From: Arsukibacterium indicum
GTDB lineage: Bacteria > Pseudomonadota > Gammaproteobacteria > Enterobacterales > Alteromonadaceae
Direction: 5' to 3'
DNA: 64,000 bases
NCBI RefSeq assembly: GCF_019100565.1
Contig: NZ_JAHRID010000005.1
Coordinates: forward strand, 62,001-126,000
Part shown: positions 28,448-37,110 of the stretch, one piece after another
How the letters are laid out: each line of letters starts with the position of its first letter
How positions within the stretch are numbered: position 1 is the stretch's first letter
Translations under genes and position numbers: made by a program
The notes under the pieces: generated by a model
Database searches by the model: none
What the model saw: the letters and a program-made list of their open reading frames with translations, nothing else
What the model was told of the DNA's origin: nothing

Positions 28448-29146
28448 TTATAAGCTCCAGTGTTGACGAAAGGCACTGGCCTGACGGCGGGAAATTTCTA
28501 CCTGCTTACCATACTGTAGCTGAACGTCAAAACCGCCAGCAACAGATGGGGTTATCTCTTTGATATAGTGCGTATTAATTATCCAGCTTCGGCTGGCCCG
28601 AAAAAAACTTTCGGTCGGTAGCCGCTCTGCAATCGCGCTGATACTGCGATATGTCGCTGGTGTTGCATTAGCCAGATGTACCCTGGTGTAATTACCCATC
28701 GCTTCAAAACAAATGACATCAGCTAAGGTGACAAAGAAGCAATTATCACCATCTTTTAGAAAAAATTGCTGGTGTAATGCCAATTTCTGTTCATTCTGAC
28801 TAACTGGTTTTAACTTATCAAAAGCAGCTTGTAAGCGTTTTAAGGTTACCGGTTTAAGTAAATAATCCAGCGCATTATATTCGAAAGATTTAATGGCGTA
28901 ATGATCATAGGCGGTAACAAAAATAATCTGCGGCAAGTAATCCAATTGCTCAAGCAGTTTAAAACCGTCACCACCTGGCATATTAATGTCCAGCAGCACT
29001 ACGTCTGGTTTAAGTGTCTCAATTTGCTGCTTAGCCTGACGAATATTGGCAGCTTCACCAATCAGGGTGGCACCATTGATATGGTTTAATTGTTCTGACA
29101 GTTCCAACCGGGCCAGCCGGCTGTCATCTACGACAAGTACCTGCAT
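28448..29146 (-). CDS. LytTR-type DNA-binding response regulator
   Basis: 232-residue regulator with a receiver domain (phospho-acceptor Asp53 in LLDINMPGG, conserved Lys in LLKPVTLKRL near 101) and a C-terminal LytTR DNA-binding domain (ADVICFEAMGNYTRVHLA to FFRASRSWIIN). ATG at 29146 with GGAG eight bases before it; a longer frame adds 17 unlikely residues. It starts 1 base after the kinase gene, so the two form a cognate pair. LytTR regulators often control surface and envelope genes. Confidence 0.92.
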   Translation of the reverse strand: MQVLVVDDSRLARLELSEQLNHINGATLIGEAANIRQAKQQIETLKPDVVLLDINMPGGDGFKLLEQLDYLPQIIFVTAYDHYAIKSFEYNALDYLLKPVTLKRLQAAFDKLKPVSQNEQKLALHQQFFLKDGDNCFFVTLADVICFEAMGNYTRVHLANATPATYRSISAIAERLPTESFFRASRSWIINTHYIKEITPSVAGGFDVQLQYGKQVEISRRQASAFRQHWSL

Positions 29147-29147
29147 G

Positions 29148-30206
29148 CTAATACTCCAGTGGTATTCGAATGTGCGTTTTGACTTTATTATGCTCACTTT
29201 GCAGTGTTAAACCGGTTTGTTTGCAGTCAGGGTACAGCAGTCGCAGCCGTTGCCGGATGTTCTGTAAGCCCAGGCCCCGATAGTTTTCTGGTTGCTGAAG
29301 ATTGCCATCATTACTGATAACAATGTCCAGCATACTATCGTTGCAATGCACTGTTACATCAATACTGCCGCCATCAATTTCAGTACTGATCCCATGCTTA
29401 ATGGCATTTTCAACACAAAGCTGCAGCAATAATTTGGGCACCAGTGCTTGCCGGCATGTCAGTTCAGTATTAATCACGAAACGCAATCGGTCTTCAAACT
29501 GAATTGAACATAGCGCAACATATTCATTAACGATGGCAAGCTCAGCATCCAACGTAACTTTCGGGTTGTCGTCCTTACTCAGGCTGTACCGCAGCATGTC
29601 AGCCAGCCTTGCCAGCATATCTCTGGCCCGGGCTGGGTCTTCCAGAATTAATGCCCTGATATTATTGATAGCATTGAACAAGAAATGTGGATTAAGCTGA
29701 TGTATTAATGCATCAAGCTTACTGGATTTCAGCAATTCGCTGGTCTGATGCAGTTGTCTGACCTTACTAATGCTGAAGTACAGAGCAGACCAGAATAGTA
29801 ATGCCAGTAGCATATTGAAAAAATTACCGGAAAACACGACTCTGATCACAAACCAACGCTGTGCTGCCGGTATCGGATTGGTTACGCCAAAGTGGGCAAG
29901 GACCAGTACCGTTATAATTAGCAACAATGTTGCTGTAGCGGCAACCAGTATGCTGCCAGCGGTCAGATAACACACTTGCTGCCAGATATTTTTGCCCCGC
30001 AGATATGCTTTATATCCGTTGCGGATAAAATGCGAGCCAATAGCAGTGCTGCCAACCAGCACCGCAGCGTATAGCCATTCAACCGGCGTAAAGATTACCC
30101 TCATCCATGCCACGATACAGATCACGCTTAAAAGTAAAAGCCAGCCAGTAAGCTGGCATATCAGGTAAAGATGTCGTTGCACAAAAGCCAGGGTAGGGTA
30201 ATTCAT
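29148..30206 (-). CDS. LytS/YehU-type membrane sensor histidine kinase
   Basis: 352-residue kinase. Four membrane helices (about residues 15-36, 44-62, 80-105, 124-145) with little periplasmic loop, then a His_kinase domain with HQLNPHFLFNAINN (phosphorylated His174) and ATPase N-box LCVENAIKHGI and GLGLQNIRQRL. This is the LytS/AgrC-like class that pairs with LytTR regulators. It overlaps the serine hydrolase stop by 4 bases (ATGA). Lack of an extracellular sensor domain suggests it senses the membrane or a partner protein, such as the upstream products. Confidence 0.92.
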   Translation of the reverse strand: MNYPTLAFVQRHLYLICQLTGWLLLLSVICIVAWMRVIFTPVEWLYAAVLVGSTAIGSHFIRNGYKAYLRGKNIWQQVCYLTAGSILVAATATLLLIITVLVLAHFGVTNPIPAAQRWFVIRVVFSGNFFNMLLALLFWSALYFSISKVRQLHQTSELLKSSKLDALIHQLNPHFLFNAINNIRALILEDPARARDMLARLADMLRYSLSKDDNPKVTLDAELAIVNEYVALCSIQFEDRLRFVINTELTCRQALVPKLLLQLCVENAIKHGISTEIDGGSIDVTVHCNDSMLDIVISNDGNLQQPENYRGLGLQNIRQRLRLLYPDCKQTGLTLQSEHNKVKTHIRIPLEY

Positions 30207-31255
30207 TTGGATGATAACTCATTGTCTGTTACCCCGGCATGTTGGGGTAATTGCTGCGGCTGCTGTAATTGCTGCAAAAGTGCCATACCGCCAGGTGTTA
30301 CCGGAATAGATGAGTTACTCAGGATCACAATCCCTACCTGTTCGGCAGGAGCAAAACCGACAAAAGCGTTGAAGCCGGCAGTCTGACCATTGTGCCAGAC
30401 CAACCCCCGGGGGTGCAGCATCCAGCCATAGCCTACAGCCGGGTCTGAAAGCAAAGATGTTACCGATAAACGCATAGCATCTGCCAGTGCCGGCGAAGAA
30501 ACGGGTTCAGACGCTGAGATCGCGGTAGCTTGCAGATAATGCTGAACCAGTAACGCCATGTCGTCAATGGTTGATAACACAGCGCCCGCACCCGCCAGCG
30601 CCTGAAAATGCCAGTTTGCAGCCGTGCTGCCGTCAATATGGTAGCCTTTTGCCCGCTTTGGATAACGGCCGTTTGTTATGGCAACGGCACTGTCGGCCAT
30701 ACCCAGGGGTTGAAATACTTGTTGTTGAAGCAGTGCCGCAAAGCTGCTGTTCTGCTGCTGGCTAACTATCTCTGCCAGCAAACCAAAGCCAAAGTTCGAG
30801 TATTCAAACTGCTGTTCACCGGTTTTCACCTGTTGCAAGGCTTGCATTAAATCTGCATGGGTATAATTTGCATAAGGATCGGTTAAGTCAGAGAGTGGCA
30901 GGTTAGCTGGTAAACGCGGCAATCCGCTGGTATGGCTCAGTAAGTTGGCAATGCTGTACTGATGATGCTGATATACAGGGTCTTTTAACAGCGAGGCGAT
31001 AGTACTGTTTACTGATAGTTGTTGGTTGTTGACAGCCAGCGCAGTCAGCAAACCAACTAAAGGTTTAGTGACTGAGCCTATTTCAAATAACGTTTTATTG
31101 CTGACAGCCTGGTTCTGCTGATTATTGGCCAGGCCATGCAGATAAAACCGGGTTTGACCTTCGCTGATGATGGCAATGGCAACACCAGCATCAGCGAATT
31201 CTGCATCTAACCATTGATCTATATCAGCTAAGGTCGGCTGCAATGGTTTACTCAA
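30203..31255 (-). CDS. Serine beta-lactamase-like hydrolase without signal peptide (possible frameshift product)
   Basis: 350-residue serine hydrolase of the class C beta-lactamase/PBP family: SVTK (Ser61, Lys64), YSN (Tyr152), and HNGQTAG as third motif near 292. As annotated it begins at TTG overlapping the upstream stop (TTGA) and has only about ten residues before the domain and no signal peptide, though relatives are normally exported. The upstream gene has one, and a slippery A AAA AAG lies six bases before this TTG in the right frame for -1 fusion. It overlaps the kinase gene by 4 bases. Confidence 0.85.
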   Translation of the reverse strand: MSKPLQPTLADIDQWLDAEFADAGVAIAIISEGQTRFYLHGLANNQQNQAVSNKTLFEIGSVTKPLVGLLTALAVNNQQLSVNSTIASLLKDPVYQHHQYSIANLLSHTSGLPRLPANLPLSDLTDPYANYTHADLMQALQQVKTGEQQFEYSNFGFGLLAEIVSQQQNSSFAALLQQQVFQPLGMADSAVAITNGRYPKRAKGYHIDGSTAANWHFQALAGAGAVLSTIDDMALLVQHYLQATAISASEPVSSPALADAMRLSVTSLLSDPAVGYGWMLHPRGLVWHNGQTAGFNAFVGFAPAEQVGIVILSNSSIPVTPGGMALLQQLQQPQQLPQHAGVTDNELSSK

Positions 31256-31917
31256 TCTGGCTTTTTTTTTAGAACCAACGGCATAGCCGCACCCTGCACA
31301 AAGGTGCCTTGCCAGTTGCCATCCTGCAAGGTTGCGCTATAGCTGGCATTTATAATGGCAGAGCTGAATTCCAGCTTGTCTGAGCTGATACTGAATTTAT
31401 CAACCGGAATTCCAAAGCTTTGCTGTTTAGGGCTGTCAAGCGTGACATGATAATCCTGACCTGCTACCGCTATATTAAGTACCAGCGGCAGGCGGGCACT
31501 GTTGTTGATAATAAGATCACCATACCAGCTGCCCTCATTTTCCAGCAATTTAAGCTGCTGCTCGTCAAGCTTAGTTAAGTTCAGCTCGCGGGCTTTACCC
31601 TGGACAAAGGTGCCCTGCAGCTGACCTTGTACCAGACTACCACTAAAACTGGCATTCAGTTTATCGTCCTGGAATTGCACACTATTACTGTCGATGCTGA
31701 ACTGGCTTGGTTGATAATCAAACATTCCCTGGTTCGGGCTGTCTATCGTTAGCGAGTATCCTTCAGGTGTATTGTTGATATTAATACCTAACGTCAATGC
31801 TGCCTGCGGCGCCATCTGCATTTTTCCGCGCCACTTCCCGGTAAGCTTTTCTGCAGCTCCCGGAAACGACACTACTATTATTAGTAAAGCACTGAACCAT
31901 ACTAGTAACTTTTGCAT
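31252..31917 (-). CDS. Exported protein with two homologous beta-rich repeats
   Basis: 221 residues. A signal peptide (about 1-22) is followed by two copies of one domain, about residues 25-115 and 130-218. Both show a G-W/K-x-G start, a DSP.QG/Q motif (SLTIDSPNQGMF and HVTLDSPKQQSF), an FSI.S stretch and a final GTFVQG.A. Similar domains accompany serine hydrolases and alpha/beta hydrolases in other bacteria. First gene of a four-gene operon. It ends in a run of nine A and stops two codons after the slippery heptamer. Confidence 0.82.
   Translation of the reverse strand: MQKLLVWFSALLIIVVSFPGAAEKLTGKWRGKMQMAPQAALTLGININNTPEGYSLTIDSPNQGMFDYQPSQFSIDSNSVQFQDDKLNASFSGSLVQGQLQGTFVQGKARELNLTKLDEQQLKLLENEGSWYGDLIINNSARLPLVLNIAVAGQDYHVTLDSPKQQSFGIPVDKFSISSDKLEFSSAIINASYSATLQDGNWQGTFVQGAAMPLVLKKKPD
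31261..31270 (-). promoter_or_regulatory. Candidate -1 frameshift site (A AAA AAG in an A9 run)
   Basis: On the minus strand nine A are followed by G. In the upstream frame the heptamer reads A AAA AAG (31267-31261), the dnaX-type slippery sequence. A -1 slip continues with GCC AGA TTG into the serine hydrolase frame. The frame-0 stop comes two sense codons later. The A9 run would also allow transcriptional slippage. Confidence 0.55.
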
Positions 31918-32105
31918 AATAATCTCCTTTGCGGTGTTGGTGTTGTTACTGTCAGGTAAGTGTAATCACTGAAAAAAGTAAGTGGCGCTTTTTATGTCTA
32001 ACGGCATTTTTTATATATTAAAGGTAACCTTGCAAAATAACGCTAAGCTATTAGTAATCAATAGTTGCATTATTGCAACTATGTCGTGGTCAGCAGGAAG
32101 GTATT

Positions 32106-32495
32106 ATGAAGTTAACTGAGCAGCAATGGCAACAACGTTTAACCGAAGAGCAATACCGGGTAACCCGGCTAAAAGGTACTGAATACCCTTTTACCGGCCA
32201 GTTACTTCATCATACAGCAGATGGTACCTATCACTGCATTTGCTGTGGTGCCGTGTTGTTTTCCTCCGATACTAAATTTGATGCGGGTTGTGGCTGGCCC
32301 AGTTTTTATCAGGCGCTGGAAGGCAGAGTAAAATATCACACTGACACCAGCCATGGTATGCAGCGTACCGAGATTGTCTGCAGCAACTGTGATGCCCACC
32401 TCGGCCACGTGTTTGAAGACGGCCCGGCACCGACCGGGCAACGATATTGTGTAAACTCGGTAAGTTTAAGGTTTCAACACGCAACGAAAACCTGA
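32106..32495 (+). CDS. msrB: Peptide-methionine (R)-S-oxide reductase MsrB
   Basis: Reduces methionine-R-sulphoxide in proteins, using thioredoxin. The 129-residue cytoplasmic protein has the zinc-binding pairs CICC and CSNC, the substrate region GCGWPSFYQ and the catalytic Cys in [11 protein letters not shown] near residue 118. ATG at 32106 has AGGAAGG upstream; an upstream frame start adds 11 unlikely residues. It stands alone between the divergent secreted-protein operon and the GAPDH paralogue. Confidence 0.95.
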   Translation: MKLTEQQWQQRLTEEQYRVTRLKGTEYPFTGQLLHHTADGTYHCICCGAVLFSSDTKFDAGCGWPSFYQALEGRVKYHTDTSHGMQRTEIVCSNCDAHLGHVFEDGPAPTGQRYCVNSVSLRFQHATKT

Positions 32496-32626
32496 AATTA
32501 ACCTGTTGTGGTTGTGGTAAGGTTTCAATATCTATTACAATGTGCCGCCTTTAATAAATAAGCTGTACCCTACAAAACAGCGTAAGGCTCCGATTAATTC
32601 ATCTTCTTGAAGTAAAAGGCCGACAC

Positions 32627-34081
32627 ATGACCCTATCACACGCAGAGCAATACCAGAAAAGCTGGCAGGAACGCCAGGAATATGCCGAGAATATGCAGCC
32701 TATTATTGGCCGCTTATACCGTAATAAAGGAATTGAAGTGGTGGTTTATGGCCGCCCGCTGGTAAACGCTACGACAATCGATATCATTAAAGCGCATAAA
32801 ACTGTAGAACGCTTTGAAGGCGAAAAGCTGCGGCTGCGCGAAAGCTTCCCGGTATTGGAAGCCATTAGCAAAATGAATCTGGCACCTGGACGGGTCGATA
32901 TCGGTAAACTGGCATATGGCTTTTTATTTAAGAATTCAGGCGCAGGCTTAAATCTGGAGCAATATTTAGCCCGTGAATTGAGCGATATTCTGGACCGGGA
33001 AGATAAAGTACAGGCAACAGATGTTGTCCTGTATGGCTTTGGCCGTATCGGCCGTTTACTGGCCAGGCTAATGCTTGAACGCTCTGGTCCTAGCAGCAAA
33101 TTACGACTAAAAGCAATAGTGGTTCGCGGCGGCAAAAAAGGTGATTTGGAAAAGCGCGCCAGTTTATTGCGGCGTGACTCTATACACGGCCCTTTTAACG
33201 GCAGCATTACAGTTGATGAAGAAAACCAGGGCATTAAAGCCAACGGTACTTTCATTAAAGTTATTTATGCCAGCTCACCCGAGCAGGTTGATTATACAGC
33301 ATATGGTATAAATAATGCGCTGGTGGTCGATAACACCGGGATTTGGAAAGATGACAAAGAACTAGCCATCCATTTCCAGAGTAAGGGGACAGCCCGGGTA
33401 TTGCTAACGGCACCGGCAAAAGGCGAAGTGCCTAATATTGTTTATGGTGTAAACCAGGAAATGATATTACCAGAACATAAGTTTGTTTCTGCGGCAAGCT
33501 GTACCACAAATGCCATAACGCCGGTACTAAAAGCGCTGAATGATGAATTTGGTATTCGTAATGGTCATGTTGAAACCGTGCACTCTTACACCAACGATCA
33601 AAACCTTATTGACAACTTCCATAAAGCAGAACGCCGGGGCAGGGCAGCACCACTTAATATGGTTATTACCTCTACCGGTGCGGCCAGTGCAGTCGCCAAA
33701 GCATTGCCAGAGCTAAAAGGTAAACTTACCGGTAATGCTATCCGGGTACCGACACCAAATGTTTCAATGGCCATTTTGTCGTTAAATCTGAATAAAGAAA
33801 CCAGCCGGGATGAGTTAAATGCGTTTTTACAGCATACCTCTTTGTTCTCTGAGCTACAGGATCAAATTGATTACACCAGCTCAACTGAGATTGTTTCATC
33901 TGATTTAGTGGGTTCACGTTATGCCGGCGTAGTAGATTCGCAAGCTACCATTGTTGATGGTGACCGTTGCGTCTTGTATGTCTGGTACGATAACGAGTTT
34001 GGTTACAGCACTCAGGTTATCCGGGTGATGAATGATATGGCAGGCATTAAATACCCAACCTTGCCGGTTGCCAAACCATAG
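32627..34081 (+). CDS. Long-form glyceraldehyde-3-phosphate dehydrogenase paralogue
   Basis: 484-residue GAPDH-family protein, about 150 residues longer than gapA. The first about 125 residues (EQYQKSWQERQEYAENMQ to DILDREDKVQATD) form an extra helical domain. The Rossmann motif YGFGRIGRLLARL then opens a GAPDH core with catalytic Cys292 in AASCTTN and His in VETVHSYTNDQ. Long GAPDHs of this kind occur in Pseudomonas, Shewanella and Vibrio, where a gluconeogenic role has been proposed for some. Cofactor preference is unclear. A bidirectional terminator follows. Confidence 0.88.
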   Translation: MTLSHAEQYQKSWQERQEYAENMQPIIGRLYRNKGIEVVVYGRPLVNATTIDIIKAHKTVERFEGEKLRLRESFPVLEAISKMNLAPGRVDIGKLAYGFLFKNSGAGLNLEQYLARELSDILDREDKVQATDVVLYGFGRIGRLLARLMLERSGPSSKLRLKAIVVRGGKKGDLEKRASLLRRDSIHGPFNGSITVDEENQGIKANGTFIKVIYASSPEQVDYTAYGINNALVVDNTGIWKDDKELAIHFQSKGTARVLLTAPAKGEVPNIVYGVNQEMILPEHKFVSAASCTTNAITPVLKALNDEFGIRNGHVETVHSYTNDQNLIDNFHKAERRGRAAPLNMVITSTGAASAVAKALPELKGKLTGNAIRVPTPNVSMAILSLNLNKETSRDELNAFLQHTSLFSELQDQIDYTSSTEIVSSDLVGSRYAGVVDSQATIVDGDRCVLYVWYDNEFGYSTQVIRVMNDMAGIKYPTLPVAKP

Positions 34082-34098
34082 CCATATGAGGGTTTAGC

Positions 34099-34126
34099 AA
34101 AAAGCCGCTGTAAGCGGCTTTTTTAA
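34099..34126. terminator. Bidirectional terminator between gap paralogue and first csp gene
   Basis: Stem AAGCCGC/GCGGCTT with TGTAA loop, A-rich on the left and T-rich on the right. It serves the plus-strand gap paralogue and the minus-strand cold-shock gene. Confidence 0.88.
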
Positions 34127-34149
34127 TGGGCGTAAGACGTGTTTTGCTA

Positions 34150-34359
34150 TTACAGCAAGGTTACGTTAGCAGCTTGCGGGCCTTTCTGGCCTTGTTCGAT
34201 TTCGAAAGCAACGCGCTGGCCTTCGTTTAAGGTTTTGTAACCTTCAGTCTGAATTGCACGGAAGTGAACGAACGCGTCAGCGCCGCCGTTATCCTGGGTG
34301 ATGAAACCGAAACCTTTATCTGCGTTGAACCACTTTACTACACCAGTTACTTTAGCCAT
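34150..34359 (-). CDS. Cold-shock protein, CspA family (copy 1)
   Basis: 69-residue OB-fold RNA chaperone that binds single-stranded RNA/DNA. RNP1 is KGFGFITQ and RNP2 DAFVHF. TAGGAG precedes the ATG by about seven bases. It differs from the second copy, 277 bases upstream, at three residues (N/D, A/S and L/V). The leader is long and almost identical to that of copy 2, which suggests post-transcriptional cold control shared by both. Which of the several csp genes this corresponds to in E. coli cannot be told. Confidence 0.95.
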   Translation of the reverse strand: MAKVTGVVKWFNADKGFGFITQDNGGADAFVHFRAIQTEGYKTLNEGQRVAFEIEQGQKGPQAANVTLL

Positions 34360-34529
34360 GACTGACTCCTAAAAAATTTAAAATATTAATTACGCTTAAT
34401 GCGTTGTAAGCCTGACTGTTACTTATGCGGCCAAACGTGCGTGAATCTTCAGGGACATGACTTACTATGAAGCTGTGTAGCGAAGTGTTCAAAAACATGT
34501 TGTTACATAGGTCTGCTTTACAGGCCGGC
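34360..34529 (-). promoter_or_regulatory. Long conserved 5' leader of csp copy 1
   Basis: About 170-base leader. The distal 109 bases (34421-34529) match the leader of copy 2 (34915-35023) at all but two positions, more closely than free intergenic DNA should. Long csp leaders in other bacteria fold as thermosensors. A TATTAT -10-like box lies just beyond 34529. Confidence 0.65.
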
Positions 34530-34586
34530 GCTAATAATATCAGCTCTGGTTAAATTGTATAGTGTTATTAATAATCCAATACAAAT

Positions 34587-34617
34587 AAAAAAAAACCGGC
34601 TTAAAGCCGGTTTTTTT
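34587..34617 (-). terminator. Terminator after csp copy 2
   Basis: ACCGGC/GCCGGT stem with TTAAA loop, flanked by A on the left and T on the right. On the minus strand it follows csp copy 2 by about 19 bases. Confidence 0.88.
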
Positions 34618-34635
34618 GCTGAACGAACTTAGCTA

Positions 34636-34845
34636 TTAAAGCACAGTTACGTTAGCAGCCTGAGGGCCTTTCTGGCCTTGTTCGATTTCGAACGATACGC
34701 GCTGACCTTCGTCTAAGGTTTTGTAACCTTCAGTCTGGATTGCACGGAAGTGAACGAACGCGTCAGCGCCGCCGTTATCCTGAGTAATGAAACCGAAACC
34801 TTTATCTGCGTTGAACCACTTTACTACACCAGTTACTTTAGCCAT
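34636..34845 (-). CDS. Cold-shock protein, CspA family (copy 2)
   Basis: 69-residue CspA-type protein, 66 of 69 residues the same as copy 1, with RNP1 KGFGFITQ and RNP2 DAFVHF. It has its own leader and terminator, so the two genes are separate transcription units produced by tandem duplication. GGAGT precedes the ATG. High nucleotide identity over both coding and leader regions points to recent duplication or gene conversion. Confidence 0.95.
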   Translation of the reverse strand: MAKVTGVVKWFNADKGFGFITQDNGGADAFVHFRAIQTEGYKTLDEGQRVSFEIEQGQKGPQAANVTVL

Positions 34846-35023
34846 GAATGACTCCTAAAAATTTTGATAAAACTAAATTACGCTTAATGCGCTGTTAGCC
34901 TGACTGTTAAATTTACTTATGCGGGCAAACGTGCGTGAATCTTCAGGGACATGACTTACTATGAAGCTGTGTAGCGAAGTTTTCAAAAACATGTTGTTAC
35001 ATAGGTCTGCTTTACAGGCCGGC
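34846..35023 (-). promoter_or_regulatory. Long conserved 5' leader of csp copy 2
   Basis: About 178 bases; 34915-35023 repeats the leader of copy 1 at 107 of 109 positions. Between that block and the ATG the two leaders diverge by small indels. The rest of the 301-base gap (35024-35146) holds an A+T-rich promoter-like stretch and the ald terminator. Confidence 0.65.
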
Positions 35024-35097
35024 TGTCACTTTAACAGGTCTGAGCCGAATGTATAGCTTTATTATTGATTTATTGAAATTATTTGAAAAAAACAACA

Positions 35098-35123
35098 AAA
35101 AACCGGCTTGAAGCCGGTTTTTA
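35098..35123 (-). terminator. Terminator after ald
   Basis: AACCGGC/GCCGGTT stem with TTGAA loop, flanked by A and T runs, 24 bases downstream of the ald stop on the minus strand. Confidence 0.88.
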
Positions 35124-35146
35124 TCTGGTTTTTTAAGACTAGCCGC

Positions 35147-36271
35147 CTATTTGTTGCTGCCGATAGCCTGCTCTGGTGCAACGTAGTCAAAGCCTAACGC
35201 TTCGGCAACACTCTGGTTGGTTACCTTGCCATGATAAACATTCAAACCAGCCAGCAAGTGCTTATCTTCGGTCAAGGCCTGTTTGTAACCTTTGTTTGCC
35301 AGACGGATGATAAATGGCAGGGTAGCATTGTTCAGGGCAAAGGTAGAGGTACGCGGCACAGCGCCCGGCATGTTTGCCACACAATAGTGAACAACATCAT
35401 CCACAATATATGTTGGGTCGGCATGGGTAGTTGCACGAGACGTTTCAACACAGCCGCCCTGGTCGATCGCAACGTCAACGATGGCTGAGCCAGGTTTCAT
35501 TCGTTTAATGTGTTCGGCCGTAATTAATTTTGGTGCCGCAGCACCTGGCACCAACACACCGCCGATGACTAAATCAGCTGCCAGTACTTCCTGCTCTAAT
35601 GCTGCTGCGGTTGAATAAATTGCTTTTACAGCGCCGTTAAACTGAGCGTTAATACGACGTAGTACATCAACATTGCGATCTAATACAGAGACATCTGCAC
35701 CCATGCCAACTGCCATTTGCGCTGCGTTAGTACCAACCATACCGCCGCCGATAACCACAACTTTTGCCGGTGCGACACCAGGCACGCCGCCTAACAATAC
35801 ACCACGGCCGCCACAGGACTTTTCCAGTGCCCGCGCACCAGCCTGAATTGACATCCGGCCAGCAACTTCAGACATTGGCGCCAGCAGGGGTAAGCCACCT
35901 TTGCTGTCGGTTACCGTTTCATAAGCGATACATACCGCTTTTGATTTAATTAAGTCTTCTGTTTGCGCTAAGTCTGGAGCCAGGTGCAGATAAGTAAACA
36001 GGATTTGACCTTCACGCAGCATAGCCCGCTCAACAGCCTGGGGCTCTTTTACTTTTACGATCATTTCTGCTTTAGCAAATACTTCAGCAGCGCTGGCTAA
36101 TACAACAGCGCCCGTTTCTGTGTAATCTTCATCAGTAAAACCAATGCCGATGCCGGCATTGTGCTCAACATAGACATTGTGACCATGGCCGATTAGTTCG
36201 CGCACGCTGGCCGGTGTCATGCCGACACGGTACTCATGGTTTTTAATCTCTTTTGGGATACCGATTATCAT
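35147..36271 (-). CDS. ald: Alanine dehydrogenase
   Basis: NAD-dependent oxidative deamination of L-alanine to pyruvate and ammonia, in the cytoplasm. The 374-residue protein shows the N-terminal KEIKNHEYRVGMTP signature with substrate-binding Arg and Lys (VKVKEPQ), active-site His in TYLHLAPD, the Rossmann stretch VVVIGGGMVGTNAAQMA and DVAIDQGGC. It is divergent from an Lrp-family gene across a 135-base gap, a common arrangement in which the Lrp protein activates ald in response to alanine. Confidence 0.96.
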   Translation of the reverse strand: MIIGIPKEIKNHEYRVGMTPASVRELIGHGHNVYVEHNAGIGIGFTDEDYTETGAVVLASAAEVFAKAEMIVKVKEPQAVERAMLREGQILFTYLHLAPDLAQTEDLIKSKAVCIAYETVTDSKGGLPLLAPMSEVAGRMSIQAGARALEKSCGGRGVLLGGVPGVAPAKVVVIGGGMVGTNAAQMAVGMGADVSVLDRNVDVLRRINAQFNGAVKAIYSTAAALEQEVLAADLVIGGVLVPGAAAPKLITAEHIKRMKPGSAIVDVAIDQGGCVETSRATTHADPTYIVDDVVHYCVANMPGAVPRTSTFALNNATLPFIIRLANKGYKQALTEDKHLLAGLNVYHGKVTNQSVAEALGFDYVAPEQAIGSNK

Positions 36272-36406
36272 AATATTTCGCCTTGTAGGTATGAGGTAAA
36301 ATTTGTGCGCAGTATACAGAGTAAAATGCAGAATTAATGCTTGTTTTAAGGCGTTGAGTTAGTGCAAAATCCTGTTTAAATATTAAAATAGGTGGTTTTC
36401 ACTGCT

Positions 36407-36895
36407 ATGTACTCTTTAAGTAAAAGTATCAAGAAGTTAGACCGGATTGATCGTAAAATACTGACCGAACTGCAACACGATGGCCGTCTTGCCAACGTTG
36501 AATTAGCAAGGCGGGTAGGGTTAAGTCCGACTCCTTGTCTTGAGCGGGTTCGTAAGCTTGAAGCCGAAGGTTATATTATAGGCTATACCGCTCTGGTTGA
36601 CCCCCATAAGGTTGGGGCCGCGTTATTAGTTTTTGTTGAAATAACTTTAAGTAAAACGTCGCCTGAGGATTTTGACGAGTTCAGTAAGGCCGTACAGAAG
36701 CTGGCTGAAATTCAGGAATGCCATCTGGTTTCAGGTAGTTTTGATTTTTTGCTAAAAACCCGGGTGGCTAATATGGCTGCTTATCGTGAACTTTTAGGAG
36801 AAACTTTACTCAGGTTACCCAGTGTAAGGGAAAGCAGGACTTACGTAGTGATGGAAGAAGTAAAGCAAAGTAGTTTTGTGGCAATGACATCATAG
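36407..36895 (+). CDS. lrp: Leucine-responsive regulatory protein family regulator
   Basis: 162 residues from the ATG at 36407 (a GTG at 36392 would add five). An N-terminal helix-turn-helix (LDRIDRKILTELQHDGRL to SPTPCLERVRKLEAEGYI) is followed by the RAM ligand-binding domain. The sequence is very close to enterobacterial Lrp in its DNA-binding part. Its place before ftsK-lolA-rarA-serS matches the enterobacterial order, supporting true Lrp, while divergence from ald suggests local control. Confidence 0.92.
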   Translation: MYSLSKSIKKLDRIDRKILTELQHDGRLANVELARRVGLSPTPCLERVRKLEAEGYIIGYTALVDPHKVGAALLVFVEITLSKTSPEDFDEFSKAVQKLAEIQECHLVSGSFDFLLKTRVANMAAYRELLGETLLRLPSVRESRTYVVMEEVKQSSFVAMTS

Positions 36896-37110
36896 CATTC
36901 TGACCAGGCGCGTAATTCTGGTTATTCCGGGATAAAAAGGATACAGCGGACGTTAATTTTAACTAAGCTAGCTTTAAATTTGTCATCCGACAGCTGGCAA
37001 CAGCATCGAAATAAACCCCTTGCCAGGTTATGGCGCAGATGCACTTTTTTGCTGGCTCTGGTATGGTATTAAGGTCTGCGCAGACAGTATAAAATAATGA
37101 GGCCCTTCAT

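Noticed and set aside
28267..28563. 98-codon plus-strand frame with FKQYL repeats
   Set aside because: The repeats come from the DNA tandem array and the rest is antisense to the LytTR regulator gene.
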